From CAYOHP01 sp964403795 [NCBI: uncultured bacterium] (GTDB taxonomy: Bacteria > Muiribacteriota > UBA6191 > CAZXTJ01), in contig CAYOHP010000080.1 of the NCBI GenBank assembly GCA_964403795.1, positions 1-29,146 on the forward strand: 29,146 bases of DNA, read 5' to 3'. Of the stretch, positions 22,659 to 29,146 are shown piece by piece. Every line of letters begins with the position of its first letter. The stretch's first letter is position 1. Under the pieces are notes generated by a model that saw only the letters and a program-made list of their open reading frames with translations, did no database searches and was not told the DNA's origin. The position numbers and the translations under genes were made by a program.

Positions 22659-23174
22659 CTAGCCGGCCGCAGCCAGCTTGCGTCGGGTCTCCTGGCGGAG
22701 TTCCTTGATCCGGCGCTGCAGCAGCATGCGGCGGGCGGCCGACAGCCGGTTCACGAACAGCATGCCGTCGAGGTGGTCGAGCTCGTGCTGGATGCAGCGG
22801 GCCATGAGGCCCTGGGCCTCGAAGGCCTGGGGCTGCCCCTGGCGATCCAGGTACTCGACCCGGATCCAGTCGGCCCGCTCCACCTCGCCCTCGAGGTCCG
22901 GGACCGAGAGGCAAGCCTCCATGCCCCGGGAGCGTCCCCGGGTCGCCACGATCCGGGGGTTCACCAGGTCGAGGATCTTCCCGTCGAGCTCGATCACCGC
23001 CAGGCGCCGGGATACCCCCACCTGGGGTGCGGCCAGGCCGATCCCCTTCTCGACCCGCATGGTCTCCAGCATGTCGTCGAGGAGCTTCCGGATCCCGTCA
23101 TCGATTTCGGTCACGGGTTCGGCCCGGGTGTCGAGCACCGGATCGCCGATGGTACGGACGGCCAGGACGGCCAT
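22659..23174 (-). CDS. def: Peptide deformylase
   Basis: Removes the formyl group from nascent proteins, with metal in the active site. The 171-residue protein has motif I G-I-G-L-A-A-P-Q (44-51), motif II E-A-C-L-S (86-90, C88 metal ligand; the more usual form is E-G-C-L-S) and motif III Q-H-E-L-D-H (129-134; H130 and H134 ligands, E131 catalytic). ATG 23174 has GGAGGT at 10 bases. The longer open frame upstream runs into the kinase stop region and is not used. It lies 97 bp downstream of the kinase and 15 bp upstream of fmt. Confidence 0.96.
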   Translation of the reverse strand: MAVLAVRTIGDPVLDTRAEPVTEIDDGIRKLLDDMLETMRVEKGIGLAAPQVGVSRRLAVIELDGKILDLVNPRIVATRGRSRGMEACLSVPDLEGEVERADWIRVEYLDRQGQPQAFEAQGLMARCIQHELDHLDGMLFVNRLSAARRMLLQRRIKELRQETRRKLAAAG

Positions 23175-23271
23175 GGGAAGCCTACCTCCGCCCCGGAAGA
23201 TACCACGCCGCCAGGCCGCTCCGGCCTCCTCGGCGAGCGCCTTCCCACCCCCGGTCGGAGTGCCCGCTGCC

Positions 23272-25695
23272 CTATTCGGCACCCGCCAGGAGCCGGTCCA
23301 GGCCGGCCATGATGGGCCCCGGGTCCGGATCGTCGTCCCCGCGTCGAGGTGGGTCGGCGAGGAAGGCGGTGAGCGCGTCCCGGCACCCCGACAAGGTCTC
23401 CCGGGACAGGGAAGCGAGCCCGGGCCGGCTGGTTCGCACGATCTCCAGGGCCTTGAGGATCCGCCGAGGGTCGTGCCGGTGGTCGGTCCTCAGGTAGACG
23501 AAGGCGAGGCGGTCGAACCGGGAGGCCACCTGGTCGACGGCCCCTTCCTTCACCGCTTCCTCGATCCAGCGATCGAGGGCGTCCTCGGAGATCCCGGTGG
23601 GGAGGTCACGCAGGCCGGGCGCCGCCAGGTAGCCGGCGAAGCGTTGGCCGGCACGGACCAAGAGCCCGGGTTGCCAGCCGGAGAAGCGTTCCATGGCCCG
23701 CCGCCCGGTCTGGGCCCAGCGTCCCGCCAGGTACTCGAGCAGCGGGTGCCGGGTCACCGGCCCCACCAGGGCCTCGAGGTCGCCGGTGGTCCGGTGGCCG
23801 CGCCAGTAGAGGAAGAAGTCGCTGACGAAGGCGTTGGTCGTGCAGCCCACCAGCTGACCCTCGTGAGGCGCGGTCTCGGCGGTCCGGGCGGCGGCCACCA
23901 GGTAGCGATGGACCGTCTCCTGGAACCCCGAGACCCATCGCGCCAGGCTCTCCCGCATCACCGGGGAGTCGGGCGCCGCCCGGATGGCGTCCTTGCAGAG
24001 CTTGAACTCGCCGAGCGCCAGGACGGTGCGCGAGGCCTGGGTGGCATCGAACACCTGCTCCAGGACGTCGCCGGTCGGCCCGCCCCGGCAGCCGCGGGCG
24101 AGCTCCTCGTCGAGGGCCGCGGCCGACCGTGCCAGGGCCTCGAGCTCGCGGATCATGGCCCCCGGGTAGCCGGTGCGCGGCTCTTCGAGGTCGATCCAGA
24201 TCTTCTGCTGCCGGACCCACTCCCGGACCTCCGGGTCGAGGGAGCGGGGCGCCGGCTCGGGCGGGGTATCGAGCAGGGGACCCAGGGGGCCGGCCCCGGT
24301 GGCCTCCCGGAAGCGGGCATCGAACTCGACCAGACGGGCTCGCTCCCCCGGTCCCAGGGCTGCGACGACGGAAGCCTGCACGAGCAGGCCGATGGCCTCC
24401 TTCAGCACGGGCAGCCCGATCACCAGCCCAGGCCAGCGGGCCGGGTCCTGGGTCAGGGTCGGTGCTCCGGTGGTTCCCCCCCGGACCGGTCCCTCGGCGC
24501 CCCGGGACGCGGCCCGGGCGGCCTCGAACTCGGCCTCCAGGCGATCGAGCAAGTCGGGAGGCAGGCCCCGGGGCGAAGCGGACGGACCTGGACCCCCGGG
24601 CGACCCGCCGAGCCCGTAACCGAAGAAGAAGGCGAAGGCGGCGGCGATCGCCACCACCAGGATCGCGGCCGACCGCAGCGAGGCCCCTCGGGATCCGGAT
24701 CCCACCCGATCCGCCGATCCCGCCGCCGGAACCGATGCCCGGGACGACGACCCGGCCCCCGCTCCGGCCCCTGGCCCGGACTTCGCCAGGACCGCGGTCC
24801 GGGCCGACCCGCCGGGGCCTCCCGCCCCCATCTCCCGGGTGGCGTCGGCCCGACCGGGGGTGCCGAAGCGCCCGGTAGCCTCGGTTCCGCCCGAGGCCGT
24901 CCCCTCGCCGGGCGGCTCCAGCTTCGGCAGCCAGTCCTCGACCGCGCCCGGCCGACCCGCAGGATCCGCCGCCAACAGGGCCTCGAGCACCCCCCTGGTG
25001 GCGGCACCCAGTCGACTCTTCCCCCGTGCGAATCCCGCCACCTGGCACCGGGCCACCGCCGAGAGCAGGTCCACCCCGGTGCGTGCCGGCCACGGGAGGC
25101 GGCCTTCCACCACCTCGTAGAACATCACGCCCAGCGCGAACCGGTCGCTGGCCGCAGTGGCCCGTTCGCCCCGGGCCTGTTCCGGCGCCATGTAGGCCGG
25201 GGTCCCCAGGATGGTACCGGTGGCGGTCAGCGTCCCGGTCGAGAGCTCCCGGGCCAGGCCCAGGTCGCTGACCTTGGCCCGGTCCGGGAAGAGCAGGATG
25301 TTGGCGGGCTTCAGGTCGCGGTGGACCAGCCCCGCCGCATGCATGGCGCCTACCCCCTCGGCGGCCTGGACCAGGGCCTGCCACGCCTCCCGGGATCGCG
25401 CCGGATCGGCCAGCAGGGAGGCGAGCGACCCCTCCGCCTTCTCCATCAGGAGGAAGGCGACCCCGGCCTCGATGCGGGTCTCCAGGGTCCGGACCACTCC
25501 GGGGTGGTCGACCCGGGTGGCGAGTTCGAGCTCGCGTGCCTCCCGGCGACCGTCGCCCTGGAGCGCCAGGATCTTCAGCGCGTACTCGGCGCCACCCTCA
25601 CGGGCGCGCACCGCCAGGACCCGGCCAAAGCTGCCCTCGCCCAGCAGCCCGACCCTGGTGAAGCGGTCCCGGAACGGCCCGAGTTCGTCCCCCAT
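23272..25695 (-). CDS. Membrane-anchored Hanks-type Ser/Thr protein kinase with a large ectodomain
   Basis: An 807-residue protein. The kinase domain (about 12-260) is complete: G-E-G-S-F-G loop (19-24), K41, H-R-D-L-K-P-A-N catalytic loop (125-132), D-L-G metal motif (144-146, the common D-F-G/D-L-G variant) and A-P-E (170-172). A Gly/Ser/Ala-rich juxtamembrane linker leads to one membrane helix (about 343-364). The ~440-residue C-terminal part is mostly helical, contains W-rich and Cys residues, and matches no sensor domain (PASTA, NHL, TPR) that I recognise. It would be extracytoplasmic. The start is ATG 25695. The kinase sits between priA and def, in a translation/replication housekeeping run, and may sense envelope state to tune it (inference). 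Confidence 0.92.
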   Translation of the reverse strand: MGDELGPFRDRFTRVGLLGEGSFGRVLAVRAREGGAEYALKILALQGDGRREARELELATRVDHPGVVRTLETRIEAGVAFLLMEKAEGSLASLLADPARSREAWQALVQAAEGVGAMHAAGLVHRDLKPANILLFPDRAKVSDLGLARELSTGTLTATGTILGTPAYMAPEQARGERATAASDRFALGVMFYEVVEGRLPWPARTGVDLLSAVARCQVAGFARGKSRLGAATRGVLEALLAADPAGRPGAVEDWLPKLEPPGEGTASGGTEATGRFGTPGRADATREMGAGGPGGSARTAVLAKSGPGAGAGAGSSSRASVPAAGSADRVGSGSRGASLRSAAILVVAIAAAFAFFFGYGLGGSPGGPGPSASPRGLPPDLLDRLEAEFEAARAASRGAEGPVRGGTTGAPTLTQDPARWPGLVIGLPVLKEAIGLLVQASVVAALGPGERARLVEFDARFREATGAGPLGPLLDTPPEPAPRSLDPEVREWVRQQKIWIDLEEPRTGYPGAMIRELEALARSAAALDEELARGCRGGPTGDVLEQVFDATQASRTVLALGEFKLCKDAIRAAPDSPVMRESLARWVSGFQETVHRYLVAAARTAETAPHEGQLVGCTTNAFVSDFFLYWRGHRTTGDLEALVGPVTRHPLLEYLAGRWAQTGRRAMERFSGWQPGLLVRAGQRFAGYLAAPGLRDLPTGISEDALDRWIEEAVKEGAVDQVASRFDRLAFVYLRTDHRHDPRRILKALEIVRTSRPGLASLSRETLSGCRDALTAFLADPPRRGDDDPDPGPIMAGLDRLLAGAE

Positions 25696-25773
25696 CGATG
25701 GGCCCGAGCGTAGCCCGTAGCCCCGGTGGGGGCGAGGGCTTCGACGCCGACCCGGGAGATCCCCCCGGGCCCG

Positions 25774-28038
25774 TCACAGGAGATGCATGGGATCGACGTC
25801 GAGCTTCACCCCGGAAGCGGCTTCCGGCGCCTCCCTGAGGACCCGCCCCAGCTCGGCCATGGCCTCCGCGCCCGGTTCCACCTTGACCAGCAGCTGCCAG
25901 CGATGGCGTCCCTCGATCCTCATCAGGGGTGCCGGCGCCGGCCCCAGGATCCGGAGCCCGAGCCGCCCGCCCAGGCTCGTCTCGAGGTGGGTCCGCAGGG
26001 CCTCGAGCGGTGCCCGGGCGGCCTCCTCCCCGGCTTCCTCCGAGAGCGCCAACACCAGCCGCGAGTAGGGCGGGTAGAAGAGCTCCCGCCGGATCGGCAG
26101 CTCCCGCTCCGCGAAGCCCGCATAGTCGTGGCGGCGGGCCATCTCGAGGGCGTAGTGCCCGGGCTGGTAGGTCTGCACCACCACCTCGCCGGGGTCGTCG
26201 CCCCGGCCGGCCCGACCCGCCACCTGGGTGATGGTCTGGAAGGTCCGCTCGGCGCCCCGGAAGTCCGGCACCGACAGCCCCATGTCGGCGTTCACCACCC
26301 CCACCAGGTTCAGATTCGGGAAGTCGAACCCCTTGGCGACCATCTGGGTACCGATCAGCACCCGGGTCTCGCCCCGGGCATAGGCCTCGAAGATCCGCTC
26401 GTGGCTGCCCTTCCTGCGGGTGGTATCGGAGTCCATGCGATCGAAGCGGACCCCCGGGAAGTTGACCGCGAACTCGGCTTCGATGCGCTGGGTGCCGGTG
26501 CCGGCATAGCGGATCGCCCCGCCCTGGCAGCCCGGGCACTTGGCGGGAGGATCGACCTTGAACCCGCAGTGGTGGCAGAGGCAGTGCTCGCCCTGGAAGT
26601 GGTAGGTCAGCGCCACCGAGCAGCTCCGGCACTCGAGCACGAAGCCGCAGGCCCGGCAGAACACATAGGTGTGGAACCCCCGCCGGTTCATGAAGAGGAG
26701 GGCCTGGCCGCCCCGCTCCAGCGCCTTGCCCAGCCGCTCCTTCAGCTCCATCGAGAAGATCGAGCGGTTGCGCTTCCCGGCGAACTCCTCGGCCATGTCG
26801 ACCAGCCGCACCGGGGGCATGGCGTCCTGCCGGAACCGGCGTTCCAGCCGGTGGTAGCGGAACTCGCCCTCCCGGGCCCGGTGGTAGCTCTCGAGGGTGG
26901 GGGTGGCCGAACCCAGCACCACCGGGAAGCCCTCCCGACGCGCCCGCCACAGGGCCACCTCCCGGGCGTGGTAGCGCGGCTTGTCCTGCTGCTTGTAGGA
27001 CCCCTCCTGCTCCTCGTCGATCACCACCAGGCCGAGCCCGACGACCGGTGCGAAGACCGCGCTCCGGGGACCGAGCACGACCCTGGCCCGACCGCTCCTC
27101 ACCCGGGCCCACTCCAGCCACCGTTCCCGGGTGGCCATGGCCGAGTGCAGCACCGCCAGGTCCTCGCCGAACCGCTCCCTGACCTTCCGGATCATCGGCA
27201 CCGTGAGGGCGATCTCCGGGACCAGGAAGATCGCTCCCCTGCCCCGTTCCAGGGCCGCCCGGATCGCCGCCAGGTAGATCTCGGTCTTGCCCGAGCCGGT
27301 CACCCCGTGGAGCAAGTGGACCGCGGCCCGTCCCCCGCGACCGTCGTCCTCGATGGCCCCGAAGGCTTCCCGCTGCTCCTCGGTCAGTTCCGGTCCGAGG
27401 GGAAGGCTGCCACCGCGCCCCGGAGCCGCTCCCCCGATCCCCGCACCGGCTCCTTGGTCCCCGGCCGGGGTGGTTCCGTCGCCATGACCAGGGTCCAGCC
27501 GGTAGACCGGGTCCCCCACCTTGCGGAGCAGGCCCCGGGCCAGGAGCGCCCGGATCGCGGCATCGGCCCCGTCCCCGAGCTCCGAGCGGGCCGCCCCCCG
27601 GGTCCCGGCCTCGGCCACGACGGCTGCCACCTCGAGCTGGCGTCGGGCCCGTCCCCCGAGCGCCGCCTCCACGGCCGACATCTCGGCACCGAGCCCGAAG
27701 CGCGGGGCGGGCGCCGGCGGGGCGTAGCTCGGCACCATGGCCTGATAGGCCTCGCCAGGGGCGCAGAGGTAGTAGCCGGCGACCTCGCGGCCCAGCTCCA
27801 GGAGTTCGGCGCTCAGGGCCGGGGGACTCTCGAGGACCCGGGCGATCGGCCGGAAGCGCACCTTCTCGGTCCCCGCAGGAGGGTGGGCCGAGACGGCCAC
27901 CACCACCCCCTGGACCTGGGTCCTGCCCAGGGGCACCAGGACCCGTGACCCAGGCCCCACCCAGGGCTCGAGCTCCGGGGGCACCAGATAGGAATAGGGA
28001 GTTGCCAGCGGCTTGGCGACGAAGACGTCGGCGAACAT
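25774..28038 (-). CDS. priA: Replication restart helicase PriA
   Basis: Reloads the replisome at repaired forks. The 754-residue protein has an N-terminal 3'-OH-binding/winged-helix region (1-210). A superfamily 2 helicase core follows: Walker A G-V-T-G-S-G-K-T (245-252), P-E-I-A-L-T, Walker B V-V-I-D-E-E-Q (about 338-344) and L-G-S-A-T-P. The zinc-binding insertion has eight cysteines at 461, 464, 470, 473, 488, 491, 501 and 504, with the same spacing as E. coli PriA. The helicase C part contains I-G-T-Q-M-V-A-K-G-F-D-F and Q-V-A-G-R-A-G-R. The Walker B box reads D-E-E-Q where most PriA proteins have D-E-E-H. Start ATG 28038. The gene lies 186 bp after rpoZ, with several hairpins between. 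Confidence 0.97.
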   Translation of the reverse strand: MFADVFVAKPLATPYSYLVPPELEPWVGPGSRVLVPLGRTQVQGVVVAVSAHPPAGTEKVRFRPIARVLESPPALSAELLELGREVAGYYLCAPGEAYQAMVPSYAPPAPAPRFGLGAEMSAVEAALGGRARRQLEVAAVVAEAGTRGAARSELGDGADAAIRALLARGLLRKVGDPVYRLDPGHGDGTTPAGDQGAGAGIGGAAPGRGGSLPLGPELTEEQREAFGAIEDDGRGGRAAVHLLHGVTGSGKTEIYLAAIRAALERGRGAIFLVPEIALTVPMIRKVRERFGEDLAVLHSAMATRERWLEWARVRSGRARVVLGPRSAVFAPVVGLGLVVIDEEQEGSYKQQDKPRYHAREVALWRARREGFPVVLGSATPTLESYHRAREGEFRYHRLERRFRQDAMPPVRLVDMAEEFAGKRNRSIFSMELKERLGKALERGGQALLFMNRRGFHTYVFCRACGFVLECRSCSVALTYHFQGEHCLCHHCGFKVDPPAKCPGCQGGAIRYAGTGTQRIEAEFAVNFPGVRFDRMDSDTTRRKGSHERIFEAYARGETRVLIGTQMVAKGFDFPNLNLVGVVNADMGLSVPDFRGAERTFQTITQVAGRAGRGDDPGEVVVQTYQPGHYALEMARRHDYAGFAERELPIRRELFYPPYSRLVLALSEEAGEEAARAPLEALRTHLETSLGGRLGLRILGPAPAPLMRIEGRHRWQLLVKVEPGAEAMAELGRVLREAPEAASGVKLDVDPMHLL

Positions 28039-28092
28039 CCCGATCCTCTCTGGCCGTCCCCGGGGTCCCAGGTTCCCCGCACCCGAGTCGGA

Positions 28093-28117
28093 CTCCCGGT
28101 GGTCATGGCCCCGGGAG
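28093..28117. promoter_or_regulatory. Hairpin upstream of priA
   Basis: CTCCCGG pairs with CCGGGAG across an 11-base loop (7-bp stem). It is the second of two GC-rich stems between rpoZ and priA, nearest to priA, so it would form in the priA leader RNA. No T-tract. Confidence 0.4.
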
Positions 28118-28121
28118 CACA

Positions 28122-28150
28122 GGAGCCCCCGGGTCCGACCCGAGGGCTCC
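28122..28150 (-). terminator. Strong GC-rich hairpin between rpoZ and priA
   Basis: In the minus-strand sense GGAGCCCTCGGGT, loop CGG, ACCCGGGGGCTCC form a 13-bp stem with one wobble. It lies downstream of rpoZ. It is a strong RNA stem but lacks a U-tract, so it could be a terminator helped by Rho, an RNA-processing stop or a regulatory leader of priA. Confidence 0.5.
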
Positions 28151-28167
28151 CATCCGGAACGTGGCGA

Positions 28168-28183
28168 CCGGTACCGGTACCGG
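28168..28183. repeat. 16-bp perfect palindrome
   Basis: CCGGTACCGGTACCGG reads the same on both strands. It lies between rpoZ and priA, close to the other stems. It could be a binding site for a dimeric regulator or a chance product of GC-rich tandem CCGGTA units. Confidence 0.5.
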
Positions 28184-28191
28184 CCGACCGA

Positions 28192-28207
28192 GCGCCGTCA
28201 GCGGCGC
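28192..28207 (-). terminator. Short hairpin just downstream of rpoZ
   Basis: GCGCCG, a four-base loop, CGGCGC form a perfect 6-bp stem starting 17 bases after the rpoZ stop (28225). No T-tract follows; likely a terminator or stabilising 3' structure for the gmk-rpoZ transcript. Confidence 0.4.
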
Positions 28208-28224
28208 CCAGAGGAAGGGTCCGA

Positions 28225-28593
28225 TCAGTCGGCGCCCTTCTTCTCGGTCTCCTCCTCGCCGGTGTCGTCGCCCAGCGTGAACTCCTTGGTGGTCGGCACC
28301 TCGGCGAAGGCGGCGTCCATCTCCTCGACATCGGCCTCGTCGTCGGAGAGTCCGGCCTCGTCGGCCTCGAACCCCTGGAGCTTGAAGGGCGGCAGGTACT
28401 CGTCGTGGACCTCCCACGAGAGCTTGTCGGTCTCGAGTTCCTCGAGGGCGACCGTGATGAGGTCCTTGTTCTTCTTCTCGACCACCGGGACGACGCCACG
28501 CTTGAGCGCCTTGACCCGGTTCACGATCCCGAGGACCAGGTAGAACTTGTTCTGGAACTTGTCCTGGAGCTTGTCCAGATCGAAGGTGATCAA
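28225..28593 (-). CDS. rpoZ: RNA polymerase omega subunit
   Basis: The 122-residue protein binds the beta' subunit and helps assembly of the enzyme. The first ~60 residues carry the omega pattern: K-L-Q-D-K-F-Q-N-K-F-Y-L-V-L-G-I-V-N-R-V-K-A-L ... K-N-K-D-L-I-T-V-A-L-E-E-L. The remaining ~60 residues are a strongly acidic, probably disordered tail (many D/E, ending E-K-K-G-A-D), whereas typical omega is 70-90 residues. The start is TTG 28593, with GAGGAG 6-7 bases upstream; no ATG or GTG fits. It follows gmk, the conserved gmk-rpoZ order, with a 133-bp gap. Confidence 0.88.
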   Translation of the reverse strand: MITFDLDKLQDKFQNKFYLVLGIVNRVKALKRGVVPVVEKKNKDLITVALEELETDKLSWEVHDEYLPPFKLQGFEADEAGLSDDEADVEEMDAAFAEVPTTKEFTLGDDTGEEETEKKGAD

Positions 28594-28705
28594 CGAATCT
28601 CCTCGGCCGTTCGCACGCGCCCCCACGAGGCACCGTTCGGTGCGGGGTCCCAACGCTAGCACGTCCCCTGCGAGTCCTGCCACATGGGCCTCGAACCGGA
28701 CATGA

Positions 28706-28719
28706 GCCGGGACCCCGGC
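28706..28719 (-). terminator. Small hairpin after gmk
   Basis: A GCCGG/CCGGC stem with a short loop lies 8 bases past the gmk stop (28727). Weak and without T-tract; could be a partial terminator between gmk and rpoZ. Confidence 0.25.
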
Positions 28720-28726
28720 AGGGGCT

Positions 28727-29146
28727 TCAGCCGGCGAGGCCCTTCTGGAACTCGGCGACCATCGCCTCCCGGGGATAGCGGTCGAGGCGGGCCTTCTCGG
28801 CCCGGACCACGGCCCGCAGGGACTGGTAGGCATCCTCGATCTCGTCGTTCAGGATCCGGTACTGGTAGTCCCTGAGGGCGGCGTACTCCTCGGCCGCGTT
28901 CTTGAGCCGCTTCTGGATCACGGTCTCGGAGTCCTGGGCACGTCCCACCAGGCGGGCCCGGAGGGCCTCGGGATGGGACGGCGTGAGGAAGCAGAGCACG
29001 GTGTCCGGCCGCTTGTCCCGGACCTGGCGTCCGCCCTGGACGTCGATCTCCAGGATCACGTCGGACCCCATCGCCTGGGCCGCCTCGACCTGGTCGCGCG
29101 GGGTCCCGTAGTAGTTCCCGTGCACATCGGCGAACTCCAGGAAGGC
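28727..29146 (-). CDS. gmk: Guanylate kinase, partial (N-terminus beyond right edge)
   Basis: Phosphorylates GMP to GDP using ATP. The visible 139 residues are the C-terminal two-thirds: F-L-E-F-A-D-V-H-G-N-Y-Y-G-T-P (GMP-binding loop), D-V-I-L-E-I-D-V-Q-G (Walker B-like strand), F-L-T-P-S-H-P-E-A-L, R-L-V-G-R-A-Q-D-S (lid), and R-I-L-N-D-E-I-E-D-A-Y near the end. The frame is open to 29146, so the apparent start at 29125 is internal and the P-loop lies outside the window. First gene of the gmk-rpoZ-priA run. Confidence 0.96.
   Translation of the reverse strand, partial: AFLEFADVHGNYYGTPRDQVEAAQAMGSDVILEIDVQGGRQVRDKRPDTVLCFLTPSHPEALRARLVGRAQDSETVIQKRLKNAAEEYAALRDYQYRILNDEIEDAYQSLRAVVRAEKARLDRYPREAMVAEFQKGLAG

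Noticed and set aside
23175-23282. N-terminal extension of peptide deformylase
   Set aside because: ATG 23174 has GGAGGT and matches the family N-terminus; the extension overlaps the kinase stop and is Gly/Arg-rich.
22678-25713. 1011-residue plus-strand open frame opposite def and the kinase
   Set aside because: Shadow frame; kinase and deformylase motifs are complete on the minus strand.
1-29146. tRNA, rRNA, CRISPR arrays, insertion sequences and integration sites
   Set aside because: No cloverleaf-like sequence, direct-repeat spacer array, transposase motifs or terminal inverted repeats were seen by eye; a covariance-model search would be decisive for RNAs.

Overview
This is a 29.1 kb piece of a very GC-rich (about 70% by eye), densely coded bacterial chromosome. 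Genes use G/C-ending codons heavily, so the antisense frames carry long spurious ORFs. A lipobox lipoprotein, a SPOR-domain envelope protein, a type II secretion/type IV pilus pseudopilin and a membrane-anchored Hanks kinase point to a didermic, environmental bacterium. A planctomycete or similar deep lineage is a reasonable guess, but no rRNA or lineage marker is present, so the taxonomy is inference. No tRNA, rRNA, IS element, CRISPR array or phage gene was seen, and no gene-free stretch exceeds 300 bases.

Left part (1-10.9 kb): mostly poorly characterised envelope and regulatory genes around one housekeeping gene. In order: a pseudopilin cut by the left edge (-), a lipoprotein (+), a small membrane protein followed by the dimeric-type glycyl-tRNA synthetase (-), a secreted protein (+) converging on an orphan CheW (-), a HEAT-repeat protein (+), a SPOR protein and a secreted helical protein (-), a zinc-ribbon/'DLF'-repeat/multi-TM protein (+), and a CBS-pair protein whose C-terminus resembles the RNA-binding antiterminator HutP (-).

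Middle (10.9-19.1 kb): a glycan/lipid-type surface cluster. A minus-strand operon encodes a methyltransferase, a GT87-like and an ArnT/PMT-like polytopic glycosyltransferase. Divergent from it are a GtrB/DPM1-like GT2 enzyme, a GINT1-N-type beta-propeller protein and a large membrane protein with a spermidine-synthase-like domain. Together they could prime lipid-linked sugars, transfer them outside the membrane and modify them.

Right part (18.9-29.1 kb): a co-directional minus-strand housekeeping run, in transcription order gmk, rpoZ, priA, a Ser/Thr kinase with a large ectodomain, def, fmt, radA and a PIN-TRAM membrane protein. The gmk-rpoZ-priA-def-fmt order is conserved in many bacteria; the kinase between priA and def is the notable insertion.

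Most interesting signals: the CBS-HutP-like fusion lacking HutP's metal histidines; twelve D-L-F motifs in a zinc-ribbon membrane protein; a hairpin covering the ribosome binding site of the SPOR gene; an apparent ATC start with a perfect Shine-Dalgarno; repeated long convergent gene overlaps made of disordered tails; and a hairpin/palindrome cluster between rpoZ and priA.
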